This document shows, piece by piece, positions 35,449 through 46,804 of a DNA stretch of 64,000 nt. Made by a program: the position numbers and the translations under genes. Below the pieces are notes generated by a model. It had not been told where the DNA came from and made no database searches. It saw only the letters and a list, made by a program, of their open reading frames with translations. Source of the DNA: Sistotremastrum niveocremeum HHB9708 (Eukaryota > Basidiomycota > Agaricomycetes > Sistotremastrales > Sistotremastraceae); the NCBI GenBank assembly GCA_001630475.1, contig KV419421.1, forward strand, positions 153,519 through 217,518. Direction: 5' to 3'. Position 1 is the stretch's first letter, and every line of letters starts with the position of its first letter.

Positions 35449-37790
35449 ATGCCTTCTCAAGTCTCTCCTGGTACATCGTAAGATCGACATCCATCCCATG
35501 TAGCTCGAACGCTGAACTTTCTATTGTATTCACAGGTTTGAGCCTATCGACAATCCAGAGTCTCTCACAGGAAGCGGTATGTCGAGCTTGTGGTTTCACC
35601 TGTTTGCTCAAGTCAATGACGATGGGGTGTTTTGTAGATTCGGCTCTCGTTACTCGCAACAGCCAGCAGCAGCAGTCCAGTCCATTGGCCTTCTCTTTTC
35701 CCAGCGAAATCCTTTCCTTAATCTTCGAATGCTCCCATCAAGATGCTTTTCAATCACAAGTGGAACTCCTCGACGCTCTTGAATCCCTACAGCATGTGCT
35801 GAACCTCACCCAGGTGTAGGTCTGCTACTTCTATGACCAGGACAAATATTGACACATTCTGTTTCTCCATAGATGCTCGAGATGGAGAGACATCGCAGTA
35901 GCGGACCCACTACTCTGGAGCACGATTGTATTATCGTGGCCCGATGAAGCAATAGATGCATTCGTCAAGCGCTGTAACGCTACCGGATTGCAATTGATTC
36001 TCAATATGTTTCAGGATGACACCCATTTTTACGCAGGCAATGCGGTCACCCTGGTAAAATTGAAGTGGATTGGAAATCTCTTAACCGAAAACGCAAGAAA
36101 CATTCGGACGCTGGATCTGGCACTATCTCCCTATGCGATTGATAGTGATTCAGAATCACAGGACGAAGATGACGAGCATGACACGGGATTCACTCTTTCA
36201 CAAGTTTGTTCTCCTTTCCTGAATTCCGAAGCTCCCTCTCTCAGGAGATTCTCTCTGTCAATGCAAGGCCAATACGAGGACAGACATTTCGCCGTCGATA
36301 AGCTATTTCTCGGCCATGCTCCAAATCTGAAAGCTCTTCAACTCCGTGGAACGGACATAACCCTCTCAAGAGCACCGTTCCCCGAGCTCACCACTCTTTC
36401 CCTTAATAATAGCGGAATTTATCGTCTTCTTTATGCCCTGAAGGCTGTTCCCTCAATGCTTTCACAATTTCCGCGGTTGCGAAGTCTATCCTTGAAATTA
36501 CGTCCCGAACTTTTATCACCAGAGGACCTTGACGTCTTCCGTGATCACTCCACCTCCGCTCCCCATATTGTCCTACCGGACCTCAAATCCTTTACTCTGC
36601 ATGGCCTACAAGGACCCGAAATCGGATATCTCGTTGAGCATGTCGAATGCCCTTCCCTCCGAACATTTCGTGTCACCCCGCCGAGGTTTGGCCCAGATCC
36701 AGGAATATCAAGCACACCGATTCCTCGTTTTCCAGCCTGGATGCATACCATCCTCAAAGATGTACGACATCTTGACCTCCGTCTTGATAACCTCGGCATC
36801 AGCGTCGAATTTGCGAACCAGACGGCAGCGAAATCGTTTTTGTGGCAGATCTTCTTTAAGGGCACGCCGCACGAAACCATTGATACGTATCTCAATCTGT
36901 TCATCGAGAATCTCCCACTCGTCAATCCCCAAAGTCTAAATTTCCAAGGTGCCATTAACCGTTTCCCGATCAACGAACCGTCTACGAACCTTTGGCGAAG
37001 CATTCTTTCGTGCTTTCCTCGCTTGACAAGAATCATCGCGGACCGTGAAACCGAGATTGGGAATCTCATCGACGTCCTCGCGGAGACCAAGCTTATATGT
37101 CCTGCTCTTCAGGAACTCGACATTCGCGGCGCTCTATTTATAGGAAAACGATTGCATCGGATGTTGGTCCAAAGACGAGCAAACGGCGGAGGCATCCAGA
37201 GGCTCAATCTGGATATGGAAGACTGTATAATCTATGATGCAGATTATTTCGGGCCCCCCTCACGAGCAGTCGACGCCAGTGCACTCAAATTCGACCCAGC
37301 GTATGGCCCTAAAGATCTTGTGGAATCGTTCTCTGGCGATGTGAGATTCTTGCAGCATAACTCGACCATCCCCAAATTACCTCCCCGTGGATCCAGTCTC
37401 TTTCCGGAATCTCAATTCAGCGCGTTTCTCGAGGGCCTGAACTCGAATACCGAGGACTTCAGCTCGTTCAGTGATATCAATTTTGAGTAAGTTCAAGTCC
37501 GGTTTGAATCGAAGAGCTCTGTCTGACAGCCCGAGAAAGCCGGGACTTCGACCAGTGGCTTATGAAGGAAGATTGAACAGAAGAATAATGTCCTTCCAGA
37601 CTACATTTACTGCATTCCCTCGCAACCGCATTGGCGAGTAACATTCTCAAATCAGAATCCATACGTATACAAGCAATATTGTCACGAAGCTCGAGTCATA
37701 ATACGTGAAGGTGACCATCAGGCTTTGATGAGAGAGGAGTTGAAGGGAGAACTTTGTACGAGCAATACGATGTCGTTCCTGTCTCTGCTT
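35190..37790 (+). repeat. Tandem duplication unit B (F-box gene plus flanks)
   Basis: Pairs with unit A. The 3' flank homology is visible at GAACTTTGTACGAGCAATACG (37748 on, first 20 bases) versus the similar run near 34850. Confidence 0.8.
35449..37576 (+). CDS. F-box/LRR-like protein, tandem copy B, 632 aa
   Basis: Same five-exon structure as copy A: 35449-35477, 35536-35576, 35638-35815, 35873-37486 and 37540-37576, total 633 codons. F-box LAFSFPSEILSLIFECSHQD is followed after an intron by CSRWRDIAVADPLLWSTI. Leucine-rich segments (LKALQLRGTDITLS, LTTLSLNNSG, LRSLSLKLRPE) and the conserved ELDIRGALFIGKRLHRMLVQRR block are shared with copy A. The central part has diverged more than the F-box and C-terminal block, as expected if the substrate-binding surface evolves fast. 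The terminal exon gives DRDFDQWLMKED, and the stop-overlapping donor GA|GTAAGT is preserved. Confidence 0.85.
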
Positions 37791-38264
37791 GGAGCCCTGC
37801 CTACGTGCCCGAACACTCTTATGGCCCTGCATCTGTTATTGCGAGGTACCAGAAACGAACGTGATTTCATCGCCACTTGTCGAGAGAATGAATGGGACCG
37901 GGACGGTTGCAAGCTGTCGTGCACGTCGTGCACTGTAGAAGATGAAGTGCTCAATAATTTGACAAATAACCTTTAGCTATCGCGATGGCTGACATATCCA
38001 ATCGATGGCTTGGATATTCCACTTAGACTGATCTTTTCTGTCCGACTATCTTGCGATGTTGAGTCCGAACAACGTCGGCGATGATAATCAGAAGGAGAGG
38101 CTCAAATAAAGCAGAAAGACATGTGAAAAAGAAATCGTCTTCCGGAATCACCCGGCATCCCGCTCTCAAAGCAGCCTATAAGTATCACGACTCACTAGTA
38201 CTCACTCTCCCCGCTCCCAATCACCTATAGAGACCCCTCTATATCCTCACTAGAGGCCTGACTT
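37577..38264. other. Intergenic
   Basis: The first ~210 bp belong to duplication unit B. The rest holds the promoter of the carnitine acetyltransferase gene. No gene seen. Confidence 0.55.
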
Positions 38265-40623
38265 ATGTTCAGACTCGCCCGCGCAAGAGTAAGCAGCGAA
38301 TTTGCGGTCTTTGAGCGGACTTGGTCACCTAACGCCTCGTCATCATGTAGAACATCGCAGTCATGGCCCGAAATAAGCAAATCGCGAGACGATCATCTAC
38401 AAAGCCTGCAGCTGAGCTGCCACCAGGTTATGCAATTGACCCTTCACTCGGTCCAATGCTTCAATACCAACGATCACTTCCCCATCTTCCTGTTCCGACG
38501 CTTTCATCGACGGCTTCGAAGTACCTTGAGACTGTTCGACCTCACTTGACTGCAAACGAATACAAAGATACCGAAAAGGCTGTTGATGAATTCGTGAAGT
38601 CACCGTTGGCAACCGAGCTGCAGGAACGACTGAAAGCGAGAGCCAACCAGCCCGGAACGGTAAACTGGCTCGCGGATTGGTGGAATGATGTGGCCTATAT
38701 GGGATATCGGGACCCCGTCGTTGTCTTCGTCAGCTATTTCTACGTTCATGTCGATGGGAACACGAAGAGTCAGGCGAGGAGGGCTGCCGAGTTGATCAAG
38801 TCTATGCTACCTTTCAAGCATTTGGTCGAAACGTGAGTCTGTTCGGGATTTCTCGAGACTGATTTTTCTGGTTCTGATTCGTTTTGTAGCCAACAACTCG
38901 CTCCTGAGAAAGTGAAAGGAGTTCCTATATGCATGGATTCGTACCAATGGCTGTCAGTCATGCCACCCGAGATGTCTCGACTTATACTGAAGTGATCTAG
39001 GTTCAATTCCTCCCGCTATCCTGTCATTCCTTCCGACACAGCCAAGAAGTTCGATCCCTCCCAAAACAACCATGTCATTTTCGTCCGCAAGAACAAATTC
39101 TTCGAGGTGCCAATTGTACACGAAGGACAAGAGCTGAGCACGCAGGAGCTTGAGAGGTATGGACCAATCAGCTGTCTTGAGCAACGGTACTGACGTCGCG
39201 TATAGTCAAGTTGCGACAGTGATCGAGCTGGCAGGCAATGATAAAGGCGCTCCCATCGGCGTTCTAACCAGTGAGAATCGTGACATTTGGACAGAGGTAT
39301 GGATCAACATTCATCCCTGTGTGCCAGTATAGACTGAATCATTTTAGGCACGGAAAGCATTATTGGCTGCGTCACCTCAAAATGCACAATCGCTGGAAAG
39401 GATCGAATCGTCCATCATCATCGTGCCGCTCGATGACACGACTCCACAAACTCGCGAAGACAACTCGTAAGCGCCATTATTTTGTTCGTTCTAATTCTCA
39501 ATATATTCATAGGTGGACAATGTGGACGGGCGACGGGCGTAATCGATTTTACGACAAGCACCAATGTGAGTTCCTTTCCCTCTCTGCGTAGAGCACGTCT
39601 GACCCGCTCCTATAAACAGTGATTGTCTGTGAAAACGGACGTTCAGGCTTCTTGGGTGAACATTCATGCATGGACGGAACACCCACTCTCCGCCTGAACG
39701 AATTCATGCTTCATTCCCTCGCCCAAAACAAAGTCTCACACGGCACCTCATCCCGCACCCTCCCCGCACCCGTCGAACTCAAATTCACCCTCGACCCCTC
39801 CTCTCAAAAATTCATCTCTGAAGCCGAAAAACACTTCGACACTCTCATTGGTGCACATGATCTCTATGTTCTTCAATATGAGAAATACGGGAAGAACTTG
39901 ATTAAGAAATATGGAGTTAGCCCGGATGCGTGGACGCAGCTTATTAAACAGCTTGCGTTCCATAAGTTGTTTGGGAGACCGGGGGTGTGTTATGAGAGTG
40001 CGCAGACGAGGAAGTTCCAGAGGGGACGGACGGAGGTTATCAGAGCTGCTAGTAATGAGAGTAAGGCATGGGCTGAGGCTATGCTCGATTCTTCTCAATC
40101 CGTATGTTTATCTCTCTGTCGTCACTGATCATGGACTGATCCGTGTGGGTAGAACGAAGAACGCTTCAAGCTCTTCAAACAAGCTGCTGTGAGACACGTC
40201 CAATACGCCGCCTGGGCAGCCGATGGACAGGGTGTCGACAGACATCTATTTGGTCTCAAGAAATTGTTGAAGGAAGGAGAGGACGTGCCGAACTTGTATA
40301 CTGATAAAGCTTACTCGAAAACTAATCATTGGGAATTGAGTACTTCTCAACTCAGCTCACCCTATTTCGATGGATGGGGCTATGGTGAAGGTATATTCTC
40401 CTTCTATTCCTTTCTCGGTTCAATGAACTGATTGATTTGTATAGTTGTGGAGGATGGATATGGGCTTGCGTATGCTATTGGAGACGATCACCTTCGGTGG
40501 ACCATTACTTCACTGAAGAGGGATACCGCGAAACTGAGAGATGCACTCGAATGGGCAGCGGATGAGACGCGGAAGATGGCTGAGGCTGTTGGCCCGCAGG
40601 CGAAACCTAAACCCAAACTTTGA
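38265..40623 (+). CDS. CAT2: Carnitine O-acetyltransferase
   Basis: Transfers acetyl groups between CoA and carnitine, moving acetyl units between peroxisome, cytosol and mitochondrion. The choline/carnitine acyltransferase fold is covered throughout: WLADWWNDVAYMGYRDP, MDSYQWLFNSSRYP, FFEVPIVHEGQELS, SIIIVPLDDTTP, the catalytic His in FLGEHSCMDGTPT, KFGVSP-like YGVSPDAWTQLIKQLAF, then CYESAQTRKFQRGRTE and ESSPYF-like SSPYFDGWGYGE. Exon 1 (38265-38288) plus a 62-nt intron adds MFRLARARNIAV in frame before MARNKQIARRSS (ATG 38363), which makes a basic, Ser-rich mitochondrial presequence. The C-terminus is KPKL, a weak peroxisomal PTS1 variant (PKL). Both signals fit the known dual location of this enzyme in fungi. 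Convergent with the next gene, 223 bp apart. Confidence 0.95.
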
Positions 40624-40846
40624 GGGGACATGTAGGATCAGGAGAAGGTTATGATAACAATAAAGTGTATTTTATCTCCATGTTGACTGTACGATTTTGG
40701 GAATACAACAAGTGGTTTACTTTAGATACTATACCAAACGTGGATTTTCAAGGATGTACTACTATGTACGATGTTATATATGCATGCATGAGTTAATGAA
40801 GTCCTGGAATGGGAAGTCACTCCCGCTAGAGACTGCGAGAATGATA

Positions 40847-42396
40847 TTATAAAAGACTCGGATCGATGATACTGGAATATATCGTTCTCCCTGGTCCATT
40901 CGAGGTGTTCACAGCAACACCTTGCATCTTGTCCGAAGATGAGCTCGAGGGAGGTTGCAAGGAACTCATCGGTGGTCCATCACCGTCATCTGAGATAGGA
41001 CTAACAGGACTCTTCGAACTTGCTCGGTCCGCCCCTCCACTTTTCGGTTGTGATTGAGAATGTGAGTGTGGATGGGAAGGGGGGTGGATTTTAGGAAGAG
41101 GAGGGAATGATTCTGAGGGATAATAATTCCGTGAACGGGATCCAGAGGTAGAGGAGGAAGGCGCTGGAGGAGGAGCGGAAGCATAAGGCATTGGATAGTA
41201 TGATCCTCTAGGCGGATAATGCAGGCCCGCCTGTCCGGATCCTTGGCCACCGGGGCCTGGAGGAGGGGGCAAGGGGAGAGAAGGATGGTAAGGATGGACG
41301 GGATGTCCGTGAGCGTGGGCATGGCCATTTGGAGTGGTCGAGGGCGGTGGCATCATAGGTGGTGGCATCCAACCTCTCGAAACGATGTCGGGATGTCGAG
41401 CTCGAGAGGCTGTTGGTGCTTTTTGAGGCTGATGTACGTGTTGTGGAGGTGTAAGTGCGAGGATACCTTGTCCGGCCTTAGCTTGCGCGAGAGGTGGAGG
41501 AGCCATAGGAGCAGCAGCGCTCGCTGAAGTAGAGGCAGAGGCGGAACCGTTGGCTCGTGCTGCTAGTCTTCCGCTGGGAAGTCTTTGGCGTGGTTTGGAC
41601 TTGGTTGATGAAGGTCCTACTGTTGAGGCAGGTTGAACGGTAGAGGATGTTGATGCGGACGCCATGCTAACGCCCCCGGGTTGTGAAAGGTTTGAATCAG
41701 GGGCAAGTGGATCTTCTTTCTCTTTGGCTGCTCGGAGATGGAGAGCGGTCACTAAGGGTATAGGAGCAGGGATCATTTCTGCGGAAATTTATTATTGTAT
41801 TGTCTGAACACAGACGCGGCAAGGGATTAGGCTAACCTTGTAAAAACGCCATTTCTGGGTGTAGTCGAGTGGCCTGCGCTGTAGGTTCCGATAAATCAAC
41901 ATCGATTGAAGAAGATTGAGGAAAAAGGAAGAAGCTCACCCATGTCGCGTTGATAAATCGTGAGGCGTCGCTCGTTCATAGCTTGTTTGTGACCTTGTTG
42001 CACAAGACGCCTCAGAAATTCTTCCTGCATGGACGAGATCAGATGAGCCACCGAGAATTACTGGAGAGGCGTACGGTCGCTGCAGAAACCAAAAACACCG
42101 CATCTTTCGACGCAGGAGCGAGTTCGCCTATAGAACGTCATTAGACAAAGCAAGAGGGAGCTGGAGACGGAGGAACAGCGAGACTAACTGTCGACTTTGA
42201 TCATCTTCTGAACTCGAGGCATAGGCAGGATCGTCTGTCCTTTCGGGCGGTCGGTGGACGGCTTTGGCCTTGATTTTCTAGGCTTATGATGAGGGTCAGA
42301 TTCATCGGGGCCAGCGGCTGGGAGGTCGGTAGTGGGTGGGTCAGCGTCGATGGTGACGATGTGTGGCTCGGAGAGAGGTTCGTCGTGGGGGAGCAT
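40847..42396 (-). CDS. Histone-fold protein, CHRAC/Dpb3 (POLE4)-like, with long disordered tail, 439 aa
   Basis: Five exons (42396-42189, 42127-42075, 42024-41940, 41878-41837, 41778-40847) give 440 codons. Residues about 55-115 form a CBF/NF-Y/archaeal-histone fold: TILPMPRVQKMIKVDSELA, then SKDAVFLVSAATEEFLRRLV and a last helix AMNERRLTIYQRDMAQA. This is the pattern of the DNA polymerase epsilon/CHRAC subunit group rather than core histones. After MAFLQEMIP the final exon encodes about 300 residues rich in Pro, Ser and His with no domain, much longer than the compact metazoan homologues. It could alternatively be an NF-YC-like relative. Role in chromatin or replication is inferred from the fold. 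Confidence 0.8.
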
Positions 42397-43199
42397 GGCT
42401 GGCGATGATGGGAGCGAGGCTTAGGAGGTCAGGGCGGAGGAAGAGGCTGCGATGCGTGCCGGTCAAGATTTGCTCAAGCGGGTTTGTTGTCAGTGGGAGC
42501 CTGTCCGACCACCACCCTCGACGACGACAAGCCCGAGAGTCGACGCGGAAAAATATGCAGGGGTGTCGTGGTGACTGGGAAAGGCTGTTCGTAGCATTTT
42601 GTCCATTCTTTGCTAGCAGGAAAATATCTGAACACGTCTCTTTCGCTCAGAGGCGCTCCAATCTTCGGAAATCACGGAATTGACCTGAACTTGCTTTTCT
42701 CACCAACACGTTCTCTCTCAGCCAGATACATTGGCAAAAACGACTTGGTCTATAACGGAGACGGTCTAGCTTACATTTTCTAGTCAAGGGATATTCTGAT
42801 TTGCTCGATGATGGTGTCCGCACTCAACGGTTTTGTAACCAAGTCGGACGAACGGATTTGAAGCTGGGTTCACTTTTGACTGCGAGGTACGTCTACGATT
42901 AGATATATCATGCTATTCAGTATACTGAACTCTTATTCTTAGTCGTGGTCAGCTCAGCTCTTGCCCTTGACCCGCCGAGCCTTACTGGGACACGTTTGAC
43001 ACGTTGTTCCCTAACCAGAACGCTCGCGTTGGTACCTTGTACTAGTAAGTTTCTTACTACTTTGTCACATCTTTTCATATATAGCAAGCCCGAATCTCCA
43101 CTCTTCTATGATAGAGTCCATAGAGCTATTCTAATAAAATGCTCCTTATCTCCAGATACGCTCTCAGACCCACGCTTATCTTCCGAAATCGAGACCGAA
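42397..43199. other. Divergent promoter region
   Basis: 800 bp between the starts of the histone-fold gene and the 2OG oxygenase. A frame running from 42945 into the oxygenase has no family support upstream of 43200. Confidence 0.5.
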
Positions 43200-44729
43200 A
43201 TGTCACTCCCCTCTCTCCCAATCATCTCCATCGCCCCGTATTTGCCAACCTCTACAGCATCTGAAAAGCAGAAATTAGAAACCTCGAGAGCCCTACACGA
43301 AGCATGTAGAGATTACGGCTTCTTCTATCTCGATATCTCATCTTTCGCGGACAAGTCTGAAACGGACGAATTGACGGATCTCGCAAGAGAGTTCTTTGCT
43401 TTACCACAAGATGTCAAAGATCGTCTATCCCTGAGAAATCAAGATAATGCTAGAGGTTCTTCTTCAGCTCACTGTCGATATGCTCCAATACTGACTCAGA
43501 TACGTTTGATAAGGATATGCTAGATTGAACGAGAATGTTACACAGGGCAAGGCGGACGCACACGAAGGACTCGATCTCTATCGACCCGTTCCAAATCCTG
43601 ATAAGAATATCCCGCTGCATGGAGAAAATCAATGGCCTGATGTACCACATTTTCGAGAGAGATACGAGAGGTGGACTGAGAGGATGCAAGAGCTGGGGTT
43701 GTTGGTAATGGAAGCGTGCGTTTTCACAATCAAATGAACATGTGGGATATTCAACTGTTTGTAGAATGTCTGTTGGCCTTGGGATGACGAGAGAGGAGTG
43801 GAAACAGCTGCGATCGCAGGTGGATCATAGCTTTTGGGTTATGAGAGTGATTGGTACGAGCTCTCCTCAGTTTACCGGTCGTTTTACTGACCAGATGTAT
43901 AGGTTATCCACCACTCCCAACAAAACATGACGGATTCTCATGCGGTGCTCATCGGTATTGATTATTCTTTCATATGTATCCAGAATGATTTTAACTTACA
44001 CATATACAGAGATTATGGCTGCCTCACGCAAGTCCTTCTCACCGTATCTCAATGATGCTCCATGAACATTGCCAACTGACTCAATAGATTCCTCTACGCA
44101 GATCCGACCAAGTCAGCTCTGCAAGTATTCCTCCAGAATCCCTCGCTTCTCTCAAAGGCCAACGGACATACCAATGGGCACGCCAACGGTGCGAATGGGA
44201 CATCCCAACCGGATCTCCCAACCAAAGAAGGGGCCGAGAAAGGCGTGTGGATATATGCTGATCCAATTCCTGGCTGTGTAGTTTGTAACATTGGAGAAAG
44301 TACGTCCCCTGCCAATCCTCCGAATCGATACTCGATTTGATTCTGACTGTAAGTGTAGTGTGGGAGATATGGACAAATGGACTGTACAAGAGTACTCTTC
44401 ATCGAGTTCTTCATAAGGGATCTAATTATCGGTGAGTCTTTCTTCCTTTCATTCTGAAAAATGAGATAATAATTTCTCCATAGTGTATCGTACGTATACG
44501 TCCTTGTGCCGTCCTTAGTCCCAGTATCTGATTTGTCTGTTTGGTCAGCATCCCATTCTTCTTCGAGCCGAATTTTGACGCGCTGGTTGAGCCTCTCGCT
44601 GCGATGTCGAGGGTACCGGAAGCGAAAACCTTGGAAACTGACAAACCTAGAAAATCAGTCGTGTATGGAGACTTTCTGTTGCAGAAAGTGGGATCGAATT
44701 TCTCCGAAGGAGGTGGTAAATATTCATAA
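43200..44729 (+). CDS. 2-oxoglutarate/Fe(II)-dependent oxygenase (IPNS-like), 362 aa
   Basis: Oxidises an unknown small molecule using O2, 2-oxoglutarate and iron. Nine exons sum to 1089 nt: 43200-43455, 43514-43715, 43765-43853, 43903-43954, 44010-44027, 44088-44299, 44359-44431, a 6-nt exon 44484-44489 and 44549-44729. The N-terminal DIOX_N domain has LPIISIAPYL and ACRDYGFFYLDI. The catalytic domain has the iron ligands His199 and Asp201 (GAHRDYG) and His291 (STLHRV), plus the 2OG-binding Arg301-x-Ser303 (YRVSIPFFFEP). The intron 44028-44087 is GC-AG (CAC|GCAAGT) and is the only splice that gives CLTFLYADP. Substrate cannot be told; no biosynthetic cluster partners are adjacent. Confidence 0.92.
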
Positions 44730-45023
44730 GGATCAAAGTGTAAGAATATTCTGGCGCCGTAGCAGCTGCTGCGCAATAGCGATATTATGTCTTGTATAAC
44801 ATCACATCTTGTAGAGAACATGGTTTTCTTCAACTTGATACTTCGTTTTTCGGGACGACCCAATGGCCGGATGACGAACTTGTCCTGAATCTTAACGGGA
44901 CCGACGATCACAAGGAATGCTGCAAGCGCTTGGTCTGTGCGTTGGTATTATTGCTGACGTCTGCGCTGTTGTTTTTCGATCGAGATAATAATTTGATAAG
45001 AATAACAAGCTTGCAGTACTTTT

Positions 45024-46225
45024 CTACATGTTGATTCCGAGCACTTCGGAATCCAAGTTTTCCAATATGATACTCTTCTCTCCGGCGGTACTCACAGAAT
45101 CTTCAACACCTGTGTCTTGGTAGAACGAAGGCGGATCCGTGATTTGACTCGAGTTTGAGGATACGAATCCTTCATCGTCGAACACAAGATTAGGTACTTC
45201 CAAGGAGTTATTTGATGCTAGAGCCGAGTCATTGTCTTCAAGCATGTGAGGCAAAACTGGCGCCAGACAGTCTTGGTGACGGGGTTTCTCGCCGCGCATG
45301 ACTCGAGCGCGATCGGGGAGCTGTAAGACATGAGCATCAGAGTTCTATACGACGATGAAGAAGCATAGACGAACAAGTTCTTCGTAGAGCAGACTCCACG
45401 CGTCAGCAAGTTCCTCATGGAGCCACACTGGTGTTACTTCCGGGTCGGGCGGGATTTGAGCAGCGTCAAAATCGATCTAATCACTCGTCAGTGATACGAA
45501 AATGGTGCAGACCATGGGCAGACCCAGCATGGGGAGCCATCTTTCTTGATGAGAATGTTGCGAGGATACAGGTCCGAATGCAGGACGTAAGCTTCATGTA
45601 TGCATTTCAACGCCGCCATAATCTCTTCGGCTAACTCGGGCGTGATGTTCCAAGGGCTTAAGGGACGCACACCAGGAAGATATTCGAGAACGAGAGCGAT
45701 GGGTGGTTCGATATCGTTGATAAATGACGCGAGAGGAGAATGCGGGTCAGAAGTGAATCTGTGATCGCTCTTCCATGTCGGTGGAAAGCGGTAGGAGCCG
45801 TGGCAGTGTGGCACCACACCCTTGGAACAGATGCCGTGGTGAAGAAGTCTTGCATACGCATTGCTTTCGCGCTCAAATAAATCCAGAGATCGATCTAGTG
45901 AACAGTCCTCGGCGGGCTCGTCGCAATGAAACTGGATTTATTCAGAAATTTCAAGAATTATTCCCATAAAAGAAGCTCATGGACGCACAAGTTTCATAAC
46001 CACAGTTCCCTCAAAGTTATCCCAGTTGGCTCTTGCTTTGAACACCCTTGCACGATAATCGGAATGTTTGGAATATTCATAGTGGATCGAATCCACAATT
46101 TCGAATTTGAGCCCAACGATTTCAGGAATGGGGGGCACCGTTTCAGGAGCTGTCTCAAACTCGTCAGGGAGATCTAAGCCCTCGAACGGGTTTTTTCCAT
46201 AGACCTTCTCTGGGTCCCAGCCCAT
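45024..46225 (-). CDS. Protein kinase-like / phosphotransferase-fold protein, 347 aa
   Basis: Four exons, 46225-45989, 45931-45524, 45476-45375 and 45320-45024, total 348 codons. Kinase-like motifs in order: a beta-strand Lys in TVVMKL, a hinge-type segment ALVLEYLPGV, the catalytic loop LHSDLYPRNIL (HxDxxxxN) and the metal-binding IDFDAA in place of DFG. No clear glycine loop is visible. The short C-lobe is followed by about 95 residues of acidic, Ser-rich tail. This type of compact kinase is abundant in Agaricomycetes and resembles aminoglycoside-phosphotransferase-like kinases; function unknown. It shares a 580-bp divergent promoter with the PD-(D/E)XK gene. Confidence 0.8.
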
Positions 46226-46804
46226 GACCAGTGAGCTGACCAGTGACGGTCTCGAGGTCAGGTTGAAGCGCTCGCAAGTTGAACTTGCGTGACGGTGACA
46301 AAGCGTGTGGTCACGCGTGTTCGTGTCACGCTGCCTTCTTTGCTTCCGCCGGTCAGAGCAAGGGTGCTTCACCGGCAAATCCCGGTATATCAGGTAGGTG
46401 TGGTGTGTAGCCGGACGAGGTCTTAAATAAAAAAAAGTATCCGTTTTTTTATTCAATATATTGAGTTATATATGTATCAACGTCATATATTATCATCTCT
46501 CACTGCGCAAACCTTCAATACTACACTGTATTCATCCATATAGAGACCCCAAACGACCAACTCGGCATCGGAGAGCCGGCTGACAGGCTCGCGGATCTTC
46601 GGTTGAACTTCAATCTCCGCCGGCATCTCGGCAAAGTTCGGAAATATCGGGGTTAACGGACATAAGGACCCAATATAGGCAAAAGCGCTTGGTGTGTACC
46701 GAACTGAGGTCTTAATAAAAAAAAAGACCTGATATACAAAAAAAAAAAATTAAAGCCCCCTTGGGTCAGAGGCAGACCAGTCATATTCATCACTATGGCC
46801 TTCG
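46226..46804. other. Divergent promoter with palindromes and repeated A-rich motif
   Basis: Contains the perfect palindrome GCAAGTT-G-AACTTGC (46274-46288) followed by GTGAC/GTCAC clusters, and two related segments GGTGTGTA...GAGGTCTTAA(A)TAAAAAAAA ending near 46438 and 46726. The arrangement recalls the block at 3996-4483. It may contain a small mobile element in the shared promoter. Confidence 0.45.

Noticed and set aside
42945-43199. N-terminal extension of the 2OG oxygenase
   Set aside because: The frame is open, but the sequence has no resemblance to the family and the ATG at 43200 gives the typical N-terminus.
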